Of a stretch of 64,000 nucleotides of DNA, positions 9,159 to 19,975 are shown piece after piece. The stretch lies in contig NZ_DATJCS010000005.1 of assembly GCF_035497915.1 (NCBI RefSeq), positions 1 to 64,000 on the forward strand, written 5' to 3'. Origin of the DNA: Serpens sp035497915 (GTDB lineage Bacteria; Pseudomonadota; Gammaproteobacteria; Pseudomonadales; Pseudomonadaceae). The notes under the pieces were generated by a model. That model had not been told where the DNA came from, did no database searches, and saw nothing but the letters and a program-made list of their open reading frames with translations. The translations under genes were made by a program, and so were the position numbers. Position 1 is the stretch's first letter. Each line of letters starts with the position of its first letter.

Positions 9159-9287
9159 TTACTTGCGTTGCACAGCCTGGGGTTCGCCCAGCGGGCGGTA
9201 GTCGCTGTCGCTCCAGCGGGGATTTGAACAGCCGGCGAGCGCCAGCACGGCCAGCAGCCAGGCGATTGAACAGGTGCGTATCGACAC
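9159..9287 (-). CDS. Small T6SS-locus lipoprotein (OrfX position)
   Basis: A 42-residue gene starting with GTG, with a very strong AAGGAGG ribosome binding site 6 nt upstream. The product has a short positively charged start, a hydrophobic stretch and a lipobox LAGC (residues 17-20), so a mature peptide of only about 23 residues would be anchored in a membrane. It ends 16 nt before the fha start, between vgrG and fha. That is the place of the small orfX gene between sfa2 and fha2 in HSI-II, but I cannot confirm homology. Its function is unknown; an accessory role in the cell envelope is a guess. Confidence 0.72.
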   Translation of the reverse strand: MSIRTCSIAWLLAVLALAGCSNPRWSDSDYRPLGEPQAVQRK

Positions 9288-9329
9288 GGAATTCCTCCTT
9301 GAAATGAATGGGGGGCGGGTGCGCCGGAG

Positions 9330-11255
9330 CTAGTCCCGGCGAGGCGGGTTGTCGGCAACAGCCGGTCGGCTGGGTGGCCGCGTGGCCGCGCCGGAGCCCT
9401 GGCCCGGGCTGCCGCCCGAATTGAGGCGAATCTGCGCACCGCTCAGGCTGATGCCGGATGGGTCGAGTTTCAGCCAGCTGCCGGCGGCGGCGAGGGTCAG
9501 TTCCTGGCCGGCGTCGACGACCAGCTTCTCGCCGGCGGACAGGTGGATTTCCCGGCCCGCTGCGACGAGCAGGCCTTCGCCCAGCCGCATGTGCTGGCTG
9601 CCCGCCACGCTCAGGTGGTCGTCGGCCCGGAGTTCGATCCTGCGGTCCTGGTGCACCAGGCGATGCTCCTCGCCGCGCACCTCCAGGAAGCGGTTGGCGC
9701 CGATCTGCTCGTGCTGCGCATGGCCGACCTGCAGCTGCTGGTCGTTGCCGATGTGCTGCTCCCAGTCGCGCTGGGCGTGCAGGTAGATCTGCTCGGCGTC
9801 CTTGCGGTCGTCGATGCGCAGCTCGTTGAAGCCTTCGCCGCCCGGGGTGCTGCGGCTGCGGAACACGCTGCGGGTCTTGTGTTCCGGCAGCGGGTAGGGC
9901 GCTGGGTTCTCGACGTGGTAGAGGCAGCCGGTGACCAGCGGCTGGTCAGGATCGCCGTCCAGGAAGCTGACCAGCACCGTCATGCCAACCCTAGGCAAAA
10001 GCTGCGCGCCATACTGATTGCCGGCCCAGCCAGAGGCCACGCGCAGCCAGCAGGAGCTGTATTCGTCCTTCTGGCCCTCACGGTCCCAATGGAACTGCAC
10101 CTTGATCCGTCCCAGCGCGTCGCAATGGATGTCATCGCCAGCCGGCCCGCAGACCAGCGCGCTCTGGGTGCCGAGCAGCCGTGGTCTGGACGCCGGTTGC
10201 GGACGGAACGGGATGTCCCACGGGATGGCGGTGAACCCGTTGCGGTAACCCGGAGTGTCACCGCCCGCGTCGCCATAGGCCTCCAGCACCTGCGGCTGCC
10301 GCCCCGCGTGGCGGACTTCGCTGAGCAGCCACAACTGATTCCAGTCCCGGCGGGGATGCTCCCGCAGCTCGAGGAAATGCCCGGCGGCCAGCAGCGGCTG
10401 GTCGCTGTCGCCCTCGCCCAGTGTCCTGTCGTGACGGTGGGCTTCCAGGGCGCGCTGGGCCAGCTGACGGCCGCGCGCGCGGTCGCGGAAACCTCCCGGG
10501 AAGCCGTAGTCCTCCTGCACGGAGGGCTGGTCGAGGCGGGCGGCGCATGCCAGGGCCAGGCGCGGCTGCCGGAAGTCATGGTCATGGCGCACCACGGCCT
10601 CGGTGCGCGCCTCCAGGCGCACGGCAAAGTGCTGCACGGTGGGCGTCTCGCCGGCCTGACCCGAGGCCGGCTTATAGGGAACCGGCTGGCCGAGGCGGGG
10701 GAAGGCGGTCTGGTCGTCGCCGAACACCAGGCGGTGGCCGTCCTTGCCGTGCTCGAAGTGATAATGCAGTCCTTCCTCGGCGCACAGACGCTGCAGGAAC
10801 TCGAGATCGCTCTCGGCGTACTGCACGCAGTAGTCGCGCGGGGGATAGCTGCTGCCCAACTGGAAATGCCGGGCCTCGCCCTGGATGCCGTGCTCGTCGA
10901 GCAGCGCCTCCAGGATCTGCGGCACGCTGCGCGCCTGAAAGATGCGGCAGTTGCGACGCAGGGCGAGCCGCAGCAGCTGCGGCCCCAGCTCGAGCCGATA
11001 GCGGCTCAGTTTCCCGGCGCATTCGGTCTGCTCGATGCGCTGCACCAGGCCGTGAATGCCCCGTTCTCCGGCTGCGTCCAGACGCAGAAATGCCGGCTGC
11101 TGCAGCAATGACTCGAAGTCGAGATCGGGGTGGCGGCCGACCAGTTCGACGACGAAGCGGTAGGGCTGGCTGATGCCTTCGTGTCCGTCGAAGGCGAGCA
11201 CCTGCAGGTCGTCGGCCAGACCGGCAAGCCGCAGGGTAAAGAGAGGTTCGGCCAT
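9330..11255 (-). CDS. vgrG: T6SS spike protein VgrG (TssI)
   Basis: A 641-residue VgrG with the usual gp27-like N-terminal half, gp5-like OB fold and a C-terminal beta-helix needle of repeated short strands. It ends in a Gly/Pro/Ser-rich tail of about 40 residues. The length is that of a plain structural VgrG with no added effector domain, so it probably carries a PAAR tip such as the one encoded at 18492-19961. The ATG with AAGGAGG four nt upstream was chosen; an ATG six codons earlier overlaps the sfa2 stop but lacks such a site. In PAO1 HSI-II no vgrG sits between sfa2 and fha2, so this location is a difference. Confidence 0.95.
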   Translation of the reverse strand: MAEPLFTLRLAGLADDLQVLAFDGHEGISQPYRFVVELVGRHPDLDFESLLQQPAFLRLDAAGERGIHGLVQRIEQTECAGKLSRYRLELGPQLLRLALRRNCRIFQARSVPQILEALLDEHGIQGEARHFQLGSSYPPRDYCVQYAESDLEFLQRLCAEEGLHYHFEHGKDGHRLVFGDDQTAFPRLGQPVPYKPASGQAGETPTVQHFAVRLEARTEAVVRHDHDFRQPRLALACAARLDQPSVQEDYGFPGGFRDRARGRQLAQRALEAHRHDRTLGEGDSDQPLLAAGHFLELREHPRRDWNQLWLLSEVRHAGRQPQVLEAYGDAGGDTPGYRNGFTAIPWDIPFRPQPASRPRLLGTQSALVCGPAGDDIHCDALGRIKVQFHWDREGQKDEYSSCWLRVASGWAGNQYGAQLLPRVGMTVLVSFLDGDPDQPLVTGCLYHVENPAPYPLPEHKTRSVFRSRSTPGGEGFNELRIDDRKDAEQIYLHAQRDWEQHIGNDQQLQVGHAQHEQIGANRFLEVRGEEHRLVHQDRRIELRADDHLSVAGSQHMRLGEGLLVAAGREIHLSAGEKLVVDAGQELTLAAAGSWLKLDPSGISLSGAQIRLNSGGSPGQGSGAATRPPSRPAVADNPPRRD

Positions 11256-11269
11256 GGGTCCTCCTTGGC

Positions 11270-12764
<1,495 letters not shown>

Positions 12765-12778
<14 letters not shown>

Positions 12779-15308
12779 AGCTCAGCCCTCCTGCGATGTC
12801 GAGGCCGACGTGGATCTGCTGCAGCGGCGTGCCGGTGGCCAGGGCGTCGAGCAGCCGGTCAACCACCAGCGGCTGCAGGTGCCGGTCGAGCAGCTGGTCG
12901 ATCAGGCGGGCGCCGCTGTCGCCGTGACTGCAGCGCTCGGCCAGTTGCGTTACCAGCGCCGGGCTGTGACTGAAACGCACCTGGCGCGCGGCCAGGCGTT
13001 CGCCGAAGCGCGCCAGCTTGAGCGCTACCAGTTCGCGCAGCAGCTCGCCGGACAGCGGGTAGTAGGGCACCACCTTCATGCGCGCCAGCAACGCCGCCTT
13101 GAAGTGCCGGGACAGCGCCGGACGGAGGGCTTCTTCCAGGCTGTCGGCATCCGGATGCTGCTCGTCCGCGCACAGCTCGGCAATCCGCTCGCTGGCCAGG
13201 TTGGAGGTCATCAGGAACACGCAGTTGCGGAAGCTGATCTCCCGCCCCTCGCCGTCGTTGGCCATGCCCTTGTCGAAGATCTGGTAGAAGAGGTTAAGCA
13301 CGTCCGGGTGGGCCTTCTCCACCTCGTCGAGCAGGATCACCGAATAGGGTTTCTGGCGGACCGCCTCGGTCAGCCGGCCGCCTTCGCCGTAGCCCACGTA
13401 GCCCGGCGGCGCGCCGATCAGCTGGGACACCGTGTGGCGCTCCTGGAATTCGGACATGTTGATGGTGGTGAGGAAACGCTCGCCGCCGTACAGCAGGTCG
13501 GCCAGCGCCAGGGCGGTTTCGGTCTTGCCCACGCCGCTGGGACCGACCAGCAGGAACACGCCGGTCGGCGCCTCCGGGTTGCTCAGTCCGGCAGCGCTGG
13601 CGCGCATGGCGCGGTCCAGCGCCTGCACCGCCTGTTCCTGGCCACGGATGCGCTGGCGCAGGTCGTCGGCGAAGCTGGCGATGCGGGCGTTGTGTTCCCG
13701 GGCCAGCTGCGTGGCGGGGATGCCGGTCCAGTGGCTGATCACCTCGGCCACCAGGCGCGGGCTGACTTCGTGGCTGACCAGGGACTGCGCCGCTTGGGCT
13801 TCGGCCAGCTCGGTCTGGGTGGCGGCCAGGGCCGCGCGGGCCTCCTCATCCGGCGATTCAACGCACTGCTGGCGCAGCTCCAGCAGGCGACTGGCCAGCT
13901 GGCGTTGCTGTTCCCAGCGTTCGGCCAGCTGGCGTTCTTCCTCGGCCAAGGTCTGCAGGTGTTGTTGCAGACGCTGCAGTGCCCCATCGTCCAGCGCCAG
14001 GCCGGCCGCCTGGTCGCGCTGCTGCGCCGCCAGCTGACGCTGCCCCGCCGCCTGCTCGGCGCGCAGCCGTTCCAGCGCCTCGGGCGGGGTGGCCAGGCTG
14101 ATGCGCACCCTGGCACAGGCGGTGTCCAGCACGTCCACCGCCTTGTCCGGCAGCTGGCGCCCGGCCAGATAGCGCGCCGACAGCTCCGCCGCGGCCCGCA
14201 CGGCATCGTCGCGCAGGTAGACGCCGTGGCTGCCGGCGTACACCGGCGCCAGGCCGCGCAGGATGGTGACCGCTTCGGCGACGGTGGGCTCGTGGACCTG
14301 CACCGGCTGGAAGCGGCGGGCCAGCGCCGGGTCCTTCTCGAAATACTGCTTGTACTCGCGCCAGGTGGTCGCCGCGATCGTGCGCAGCTCGCCCCGCGCC
14401 AGGGCCGGCTTGAGCAGGTTGGCGGCGTCGCTGCCGCCGGCCTGGGCGCCGGCGCCGATCAGCGTATGGGCCTCGTCGATGAACAGGATGACCGGCGTGG
14501 GCGCGGCGGATACCTCGTCGATCACCCCTTGCAGGCGGCGTTCGAATTCGCCCTTGATGCTGGCGCCGGCCTGCAGCAGGCCGAGATCCAGGGTCAGCAG
14601 CTCGACGCCGTGCAGCGCGGGCGGCACCTCGCCCCGCACGATGCGCAGGGCCAGGCCCTCGACCAGCGCGGTCTTGCCCACCCCGGCCTCGCCGACCAGG
14701 ATCGGGTTGTTCTTCCGTCGCCGGGTGAGGATGTCGATCATCTGGCGCAGCGCGGCGTCGCGACACAGCACCGGATCGAGCCGGCCGGCGCGGGCTTGCT
14801 CGGTGAGGTTGTGGGTGAAGCGCTGCAGCGCCGTGTCGGCGGCGCGGCTCGGGCTGGGCGTCTGCGCGCGGGCGAACGCCAGCAGACGTTCGGCGTTCAG
14901 GCGCGCCAGAAGCGGCTGGTAGTGCGTGCCGGCATGACGCAGCGGGTTGCGCAGCAGCGCCAGCAGCAGGGCCGCCTGATCGATGTGTGGCTGACCCAAC
15001 TCCAGGGTGGCGAGCATCAGCGCGTCCTGCAGCCATTGCACCAGCCCGGCGCAGAACACCGGGTTGCGGGTTTCCTCGCGCTCGCCGCGCGGCTGCAGGG
15101 TGGCGGCCAGCTCGCCGGGTTCCACCCCGGCATCCTGCAGGGCACGCAGCAGCAGGCTGTCGTTGCGTTCGAGCAGGGCCAGCAGCAGGTCCTCCACCAG
15201 CACCTTGCCGCCGGCGCGGGCCACGCAGCGTTCGGCGGCCTGTTCCAGGTCGCGCTGGCTTTCGGCGTCCAGCGCGCGGATGAGTTGTTGCAGGTCGACG
15301 GTCATCAT
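12765..15308 (-). CDS. clpV: T6SS sheath-disassembly ATPase ClpV (TssH)
   Basis: An 847-residue ClpB-like AAA+ unfoldase that recycles contracted TssB/TssC sheath. It has an N-terminal Clp domain (residues 1-150), a first ATPase module with Walker A GEAGVGKT (206-213) and a FIDEAH Walker B, a coiled-coil middle region (about 400-520) and a second module with Walker A GPSGVGKT (about residue 585). Two consecutive ATGs are possible (15308 and 15305) behind an AAGGA site; the first is given. It is followed by sfa2 with a 14-base overlap, as in HSI-II. Confidence 0.97.
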
Positions 15309-15312
15309 CTCT

Positions 15313-16311
15313 CTATCCTTGAGAAGGGCTTAGGGTCACTTCAGCGGCGGAGCGGGGCTGGCCGAGCCAGCTGGTCCAGCCCAGGCGGCAGGGGTTGTGG
15401 GCGCCCAGGCCCAGTGCCGGACGGTTGTCCGTCTGCAGTTCCAGGCGGATGTCGTAATCCAGCGGGTCGCGCAGGGTGAAGCGCACCAGGGCCAGCAGCG
15501 GTTGGTAATGCGGGCCGTTGGGCAGGAATTCGTGGAAGCGTTCCCAGGACAGCTGGCGCACATGGATGCGGAACTTGCCGCTGCGGTCGCGCACCGAGTC
15601 GCCCAGCACCAGGTCGCTGCCCAGCCGGCTGTTGGCCTGGCCCAGGCGGCTCTGCTGCTCGGCGAGGATGTTCACCCGGCGCTCCAGGCACTGTTCGATG
15701 TGCACCGCCGGGTGCTTGAAGTAGTAACGCAGCACCGACTCGATCAGCGCCGCCGAATGGGCGCGCAGGCTGAGCAGGCCCAGGTAGGGCAGCAGGCGCT
15801 TCCAGTTCAGCGCCGCGCTGGCGCGGATCGGCTCGCCACTCAGGCCGATCAGCGCGAACAGCCGTGCGGAGAAGGGGTCCGTGGCGCCGGGGCGAAAGCG
15901 CGCGTGGTAGCGGTACTTCTCCCAGATCGGCAGCAGCAGCCGGTACAGGCGCTCGTTGAACAGGTCGAGGAAATCGCGGGTCGGGTTGTCCTCGCCCAGC
16001 GCCTGTTCCGCATAGAAGGCCGGCAACGGCGAGCCGCTGCCGAACAGCCCCGGCAGGTTCACCTGCAGGCGCGCGCGCAGCTCGCCCTGCTCGTGGAAGA
16101 ACTGCACCTGCTCGATGTCCGCACCGGGAAAACCCAGGCTCGGGTTGGCCTGGAATTCCAGGCGCTGGTACAGGCTGTCCTCGTCCAGCTGCGGATGCTG
16201 TTCGCGCAGCCGCTCCAGCACCAGGCGCACAGCCTGGTAGAGGCTGTACTCGCGGATGCCACGGCTGAGCGCGGTCACAGCAATGGCTGCTGACCCATGC
16301 GCGGCGTCCAT
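15313..16311 (-). CDS. tssG: T6SS baseplate protein TssG
   Basis: A 332-residue TssG (ImpH/VasB) protein, which forms the baseplate wedge with TssF, TssK and TssE. The family-typical early segment with LYQAVRLVLERL and the normal length support the call. The chosen ATG overlaps the end of tssF by 37 bases and has GGGAGAGG about 7 nt upstream. An alternative GTG at 16278 would overlap the tssF stop as GTGA but has no ribosome binding site. Confidence 0.93.
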   Translation of the reverse strand: MDAAHGSAAIAVTALSRGIREYSLYQAVRLVLERLREQHPQLDEDSLYQRLEFQANPSLGFPGADIEQVQFFHEQGELRARLQVNLPGLFGSGSPLPAFYAEQALGEDNPTRDFLDLFNERLYRLLLPIWEKYRYHARFRPGATDPFSARLFALIGLSGEPIRASAALNWKRLLPYLGLLSLRAHSAALIESVLRYYFKHPAVHIEQCLERRVNILAEQQSRLGQANSRLGSDLVLGDSVRDRSGKFRIHVRQLSWERFHEFLPNGPHYQPLLALVRFTLRDPLDYDIRLELQTDNRPALGLGAHNPCRLGWTSWLGQPRSAAEVTLSPSQG

Positions 16312-18059
16312 TGGTACACCTCTCCCTGTGTGCTCTGCACGCGCAGCTCGTGGTACGAGTTGAGGCTGGCGTACAGGGCAAAGAATTCGTTGAGCACGGA
16401 GGCGAAGAGGAACAGCTCCCCCTCGCCGAGAAAGCCGTCCGCATCGAGCGTCAGCTCGGTGCGCACGCCGCGCACCGGCAGGCCGCGCAGCAGGCGATCG
16501 ACGTGCTGATGGCGGATCTGCTTGAGTCCCTCCAGACGGCGCTGGCTGACTCGCGCGGCATGCTGGTCGTAATGGCGCGGCAGGTCGTAGGTTTCCAGGA
16601 TCACCCGCAGCGCCTGCACGTCGGCCAGCGACAGGTAGTTGAGCGACAGGTTGGAAATCAGCTTCCACAGGTAGTCGCCCTGCAGTGGCGGTGCGTAGCA
16701 GGGCGTCACCGCGCCGATGTTGCGAAAGGTGAGAAATTGCGGGGTGCCTTCGCTGGGCAGGCAGATGTCGCCCGGCGCCAGCTCGCGCGGCAGGTCCTGG
16801 TTGGTGCAGGTCAGCTCGACGGACAGCGTCTCGTGGCGGTCCAGCCGGCGCGGGCTGAAGGCCAGCCAGGTTTCCAGGCCGTCGCCCACCGGCGACGGCT
16901 GCTGGCGCACGCTGTACCAGGGTCGCGCCGTCGGGCTGTCGAAGCTGGCGTCGTGCTCGAACGACTCGAACGGCACGTAGTCCTCGTAGCCCATGCCGCC
17001 GGGCTTCCAGCCGGTGACCCGTTCCACCGCGAACACCCCGCAGTGCTGGGTGGCGAACTCGGCGGGACGCAGCAGGTAGCGGTCCTGGCGGCCGTCCAGA
17101 CGGATCGGCATGGCGTCGTGGGCGAACAGGTTGACCACCGGCGTGCAGTACAGGCGCACGTTGTCCAGACTCGGCCGGATGCGCTGCACGCCGGTCTTCT
17201 GGATATCGAAGCCGAGCAGCAGGCCGCGCGTGCGCTGGCGGGTCTCCTCGGGCAACTGGGCCAGACGCTCGAGCCCGCCGACGTCGACGAACAGGAACTT
17301 GTCCGGGAAGGCGAAGAATTCCTGCAGGTGGCGGTAGCCGCGGAAGCTGTTGAGCGGGTAGGGCACCAGCGCCTCGTCCTCGCCGAAACCGGCCGGCTGC
17401 ACCGCGTCGGCGTCCAGACGCACGGGCGGCAGCGGCTGGCCCTGTGCGTCCTGCAGCGGCTGACCCTGTTCATCCAGCAGCACCACGTCGAGGCCGCCCA
17501 AGTGGCGCAGCAGGCTCAGGTACAGCAACTGGCTGATGTAGCGCTCCCCGCTCAGGTGCAGGCGCAGGCCGCGCAGCGGCCATTCACCCAGCTGGCCGGC
17601 GGTCAGGTCCAGGCGCAGGCTGAGCCGTGCCCCCTGGCCCTGGATGGCGTAATCGAGCCGGCTCAGGGCCAGCGGCAGCACCTCGATGGCGGCGGTGGTG
17701 CGAAAGCGGCAGCTCACCCCGTGCAGCGGCCTGGCCTCGACCGCCGTGCCGGCCGCCACCGTCTGGCTGGCGGCGCGCTTCAGGGGATCGAACTGCAGCA
17801 TGCTGAACGCCGGCAGCGGGCGCAGGTAGTGGGGCCAGAGCAGCTGCATCAGCGAATGGGTCAGCTCCGGCAGCTCGTCGTCGAGCTTCTGGCGTAGCCG
17901 TCCGCCGAGGAAGGCAAAACCCTCCAGCAGCCGCTCGACATCCGGGTCGCGGCCACTCTGCCCGAGGAACGGCGCCAGCGCCGGATTGCGCTCGGCAAAG
18001 CGCTTGCCGAGCTGGCGCAGGGCGGAGAGTTCGCTCTGGTAGTAATGGTTGAAGGACAT
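16275..18059 (-). CDS. tssF: T6SS baseplate protein TssF
   Basis: A 594-residue TssF (ImpG/VasA) baseplate wedge protein. The N-terminus has the family hallmark FNHYYQSELSALR (residues 3-15) followed by the ERNPALAPFL and DPDVERLLEGFAFL segments. Length is normal. In most clusters tssF directly follows tssE; here an effector/lipoprotein pair separates them, and tssF begins 26 nt after the lipoprotein stop. It therefore depends either on read-through of that inserted module or on an internal promoter, none of which is obvious in the 26-nt gap. Confidence 0.97.
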   Translation of the reverse strand: MSFNHYYQSELSALRQLGKRFAERNPALAPFLGQSGRDPDVERLLEGFAFLGGRLRQKLDDELPELTHSLMQLLWPHYLRPLPAFSMLQFDPLKRAASQTVAAGTAVEARPLHGVSCRFRTTAAIEVLPLALSRLDYAIQGQGARLSLRLDLTAGQLGEWPLRGLRLHLSGERYISQLLYLSLLRHLGGLDVVLLDEQGQPLQDAQGQPLPPVRLDADAVQPAGFGEDEALVPYPLNSFRGYRHLQEFFAFPDKFLFVDVGGLERLAQLPEETRQRTRGLLLGFDIQKTGVQRIRPSLDNVRLYCTPVVNLFAHDAMPIRLDGRQDRYLLRPAEFATQHCGVFAVERVTGWKPGGMGYEDYVPFESFEHDASFDSPTARPWYSVRQQPSPVGDGLETWLAFSPRRLDRHETLSVELTCTNQDLPRELAPGDICLPSEGTPQFLTFRNIGAVTPCYAPPLQGDYLWKLISNLSLNYLSLADVQALRVILETYDLPRHYDQHAARVSQRRLEGLKQIRHQHVDRLLRGLPVRGVRTELTLDADGFLGEGELFLFASVLNEFFALYASLNSYHELRVQSTQGEVYQWTPRMGQQPLL

Positions 18060-18085
18060 GGGCGCTTCCGATCAGCCGTGTCGGG

Positions 18086-18499
18086 TCATGGGGTTTTATG
18101 GGTCTTATTTAATGAGTCAGGGCATAACGAGGTGTCGGTAATTACCCATATTCGATTGCTTCCCTTTACTTTTGGTTGTGTCGTTGAAATGCGGTCAAGA
18201 AGGTTATCCCTATTTATTATTTTATTGTTGTCATGAATGGTGATGCTGAGTTTATAGTCGTCGCTTATGTGTTCGAAAATGCTTTCTGTATAAAGCATGT
18301 ACGATGCAATGGCCGCTTTCTCGCCTGGCGCGAGGAGCACTTCAGAATTAGAGGTGTAGAAATTTGAGCTGTTTTCAGTAAGAATTTCAGCTGCTTCAGT
18401 GCATGTGTTTTCGAAGTAAACGATATCGTGCCGGCTTACTTGGTAAGTGCAAGCCGTCATGAATAGCGCAAAAACTATTAAGATTGGCTTGTTAGGCAT
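18086..18499 (-). CDS. Small lipoprotein, candidate immunity protein for the PAAR effector
   Basis: A 137-residue protein with a signal peptide and a lipobox-like MTAC (Cys17), so it is probably anchored in the periplasm. It contains only the lipobox cysteine plus two others (about positions 33 and 126) that could form a disulfide. I recognise no family. Its start lies 8 bases inside the end of the effector gene, and both are far more AT-rich than the flanking T6SS genes, so they probably arrived and are expressed together. Effector-immunity pairing is inferred from context: a periplasmic immunity protein would fit a toxin acting in the periplasm. Confidence 0.75.
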   Translation of the reverse strand: MPNKPILIVFALFMTACTYQVSRHDIVYFENTCTEAAEILTENSSNFYTSNSEVLLAPGEKAAIASYMLYTESIFEHISDDYKLSITIHDNNKIINRDNLLDRISTTQPKVKGSNRIWVITDTSLCPDSLNKTHKTP

Positions 18500-19961
18500 G
18501 GAATTGAACCCTGCTCAGCCAGATCAGACCTTTTACGTCATCGTCCGAGGCAACTGTCCGACTAAATCGATCCTCCCAGTAGAGATAGGTGCTGTAATAT
18601 CTCATCAGATCTATTTCTCCGACCTTAGGCATGGGGTTGTTTGGCTTTTCAGTCTGCCACAGGGTAGAGGTATTTTTATGTGTCCATGAATGGGTGGGCA
18701 TAAGGCCTCCATCCCCGTACTCGTTTAGTATCAAATGGCCAAATTCGTGAGCAGCTGTTTGCTTAAATAGCTCATCAGTGAATCTCTTCCCGGTCGGCCA
18801 TAGGGATGGGTTTTTGGTTTCGGATACGAACTTTGTATAGGCATACCCAAGGTTGTGGTGGATCTTGCGAAAGACCCCGAAGCTGGTTGATCGGCCACCA
18901 TCGGCTGTCAGGTTTTCTACCAGGGGGAAATTCTTCGCCTTCGGTAGCTGATTGACGTCAGCGTTCACCTTTGCTCTGTAGCTGCTAGCGCCGGTCTGGA
19001 TCGGATCTGCGATTCCCGGTGCCCGATCTCCATTGCGCGACCAGTAAAATTCGATTCCTTCCTTTGCTAGGGTTTCCAATGCTGGATAGCTGGCAGGATC
19101 AATATGGTTATTTCTGCCTTCAATGCCACCGTCGGAGAAACTTGGCCGCACAGTAACAGTCACGTCAAAACTGTTGCGTTCTATCCGAACATCAACCCAC
19201 TCAACCTCTTGGGCTTTTGCTTTGAGATGCAGTTCGCTTATCCATTGTTTGCTACCGAGTGAAGCGGTAAGCCGTAGAAAGACATCAGTATTTTTCAATA
19301 TATTGGTGTCGAGAACGCCTGCTGTGCTGTAGCCGTCCCATTGCCATTCATGCTCCCCCGTCTTCAATAAGAGATCGGTGTTGGCTTCGGTATACATTAC
19401 GGCTTCATTTGAGAAAACTTCTAATGTCAAATGCTCTGCTTCATGCTTGGTATTGCGTATTAGGAAATCAATATTTTCTTTGTTATTAGTGCGGCCTTGG
19501 GTGCGTTCCTCATAGTCAGAAATCATCAGCGGTGTCAGTACGTGATTGCCGCCAGGCTTCAGCATGATGGTGTACTCGAGCTCGTTCAGCTCGGCCTGCG
19601 CCGAAGGATTTTCGGCGACAGCGGCTGCTGCAGCTGTTGCCAAGGAGGCTTGGGTAAAAATCGTACGTGATGTAGCCGGGCTTATATCCATGCCAATGGT
19701 TACTGTCGTCGATCCACTGGTGACCGCATTGCCATGACTGCCGACACTGCCCACCACCGCTGCCGGCTGGCCATTGATCAGTACGGTCGCCGAGCAGCCG
19801 GCGGCCAGTGTGCCGCCGCAGCCACTGGGGTCGCCCAGGCGTGCGGCCGGCAGGCCGTCGAGCAGCACATCTGGCGAGCCGGCGGCGATCGGTGTGCTGC
19901 CATGGCCGGGGAGCGGGCAGACGGTGGAATCGCCCAGGCGGGCGGCGGGTTTGCCTGACAT
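18492..19961 (-). CDS. PAAR-domain T6SS effector with C-terminal HExxH metallopeptidase-like domain
   Basis: A 489-residue protein. Residues 1-95 form a PAAR spike-tip domain with two copies of PAARLGD (5-11 and 39-44) and a Gly/Ser-rich repeat pattern. An Ala-rich stretch (about 105-120) and a middle region (about 125-370) with beta-rich composition follow. The C-terminal part carries a zincin motif HEFGH (405-409) with Glu414, His424 and His428 as candidate third zinc ligands, and an LMRYY segment (452-456). This suggests a zinc-dependent peptidase toxin delivered on the VgrG needle. P. aeruginosa VgrG2b is an H2-T6SS precedent for an HExxH toxin acting in the periplasm; no sequence relationship is claimed. 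The domain after residue 130 is AT-rich compared with the PAAR part, pointing to a chimera. Confidence 0.85.
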   Translation of the reverse strand: MSGKPAARLGDSTVCPLPGHGSTPIAAGSPDVLLDGLPAARLGDPSGCGGTLAAGCSATVLINGQPAAVVGSVGSHGNAVTSGSTTVTIGMDISPATSRTIFTQASLATAAAAAVAENPSAQAELNELEYTIMLKPGGNHVLTPLMISDYEERTQGRTNNKENIDFLIRNTKHEAEHLTLEVFSNEAVMYTEANTDLLLKTGEHEWQWDGYSTAGVLDTNILKNTDVFLRLTASLGSKQWISELHLKAKAQEVEWVDVRIERNSFDVTVTVRPSFSDGGIEGRNNHIDPASYPALETLAKEGIEFYWSRNGDRAPGIADPIQTGASSYRAKVNADVNQLPKAKNFPLVENLTADGGRSTSFGVFRKIHHNLGYAYTKFVSETKNPSLWPTGKRFTDELFKQTAAHEFGHLILNEYGDGGLMPTHSWTHKNTSTLWQTEKPNNPMPKVGEIDLMRYYSTYLYWEDRFSRTVASDDDVKGLIWLSRVQFHA

Positions 19962-19975
19962 GTTCGTGTATTCCC

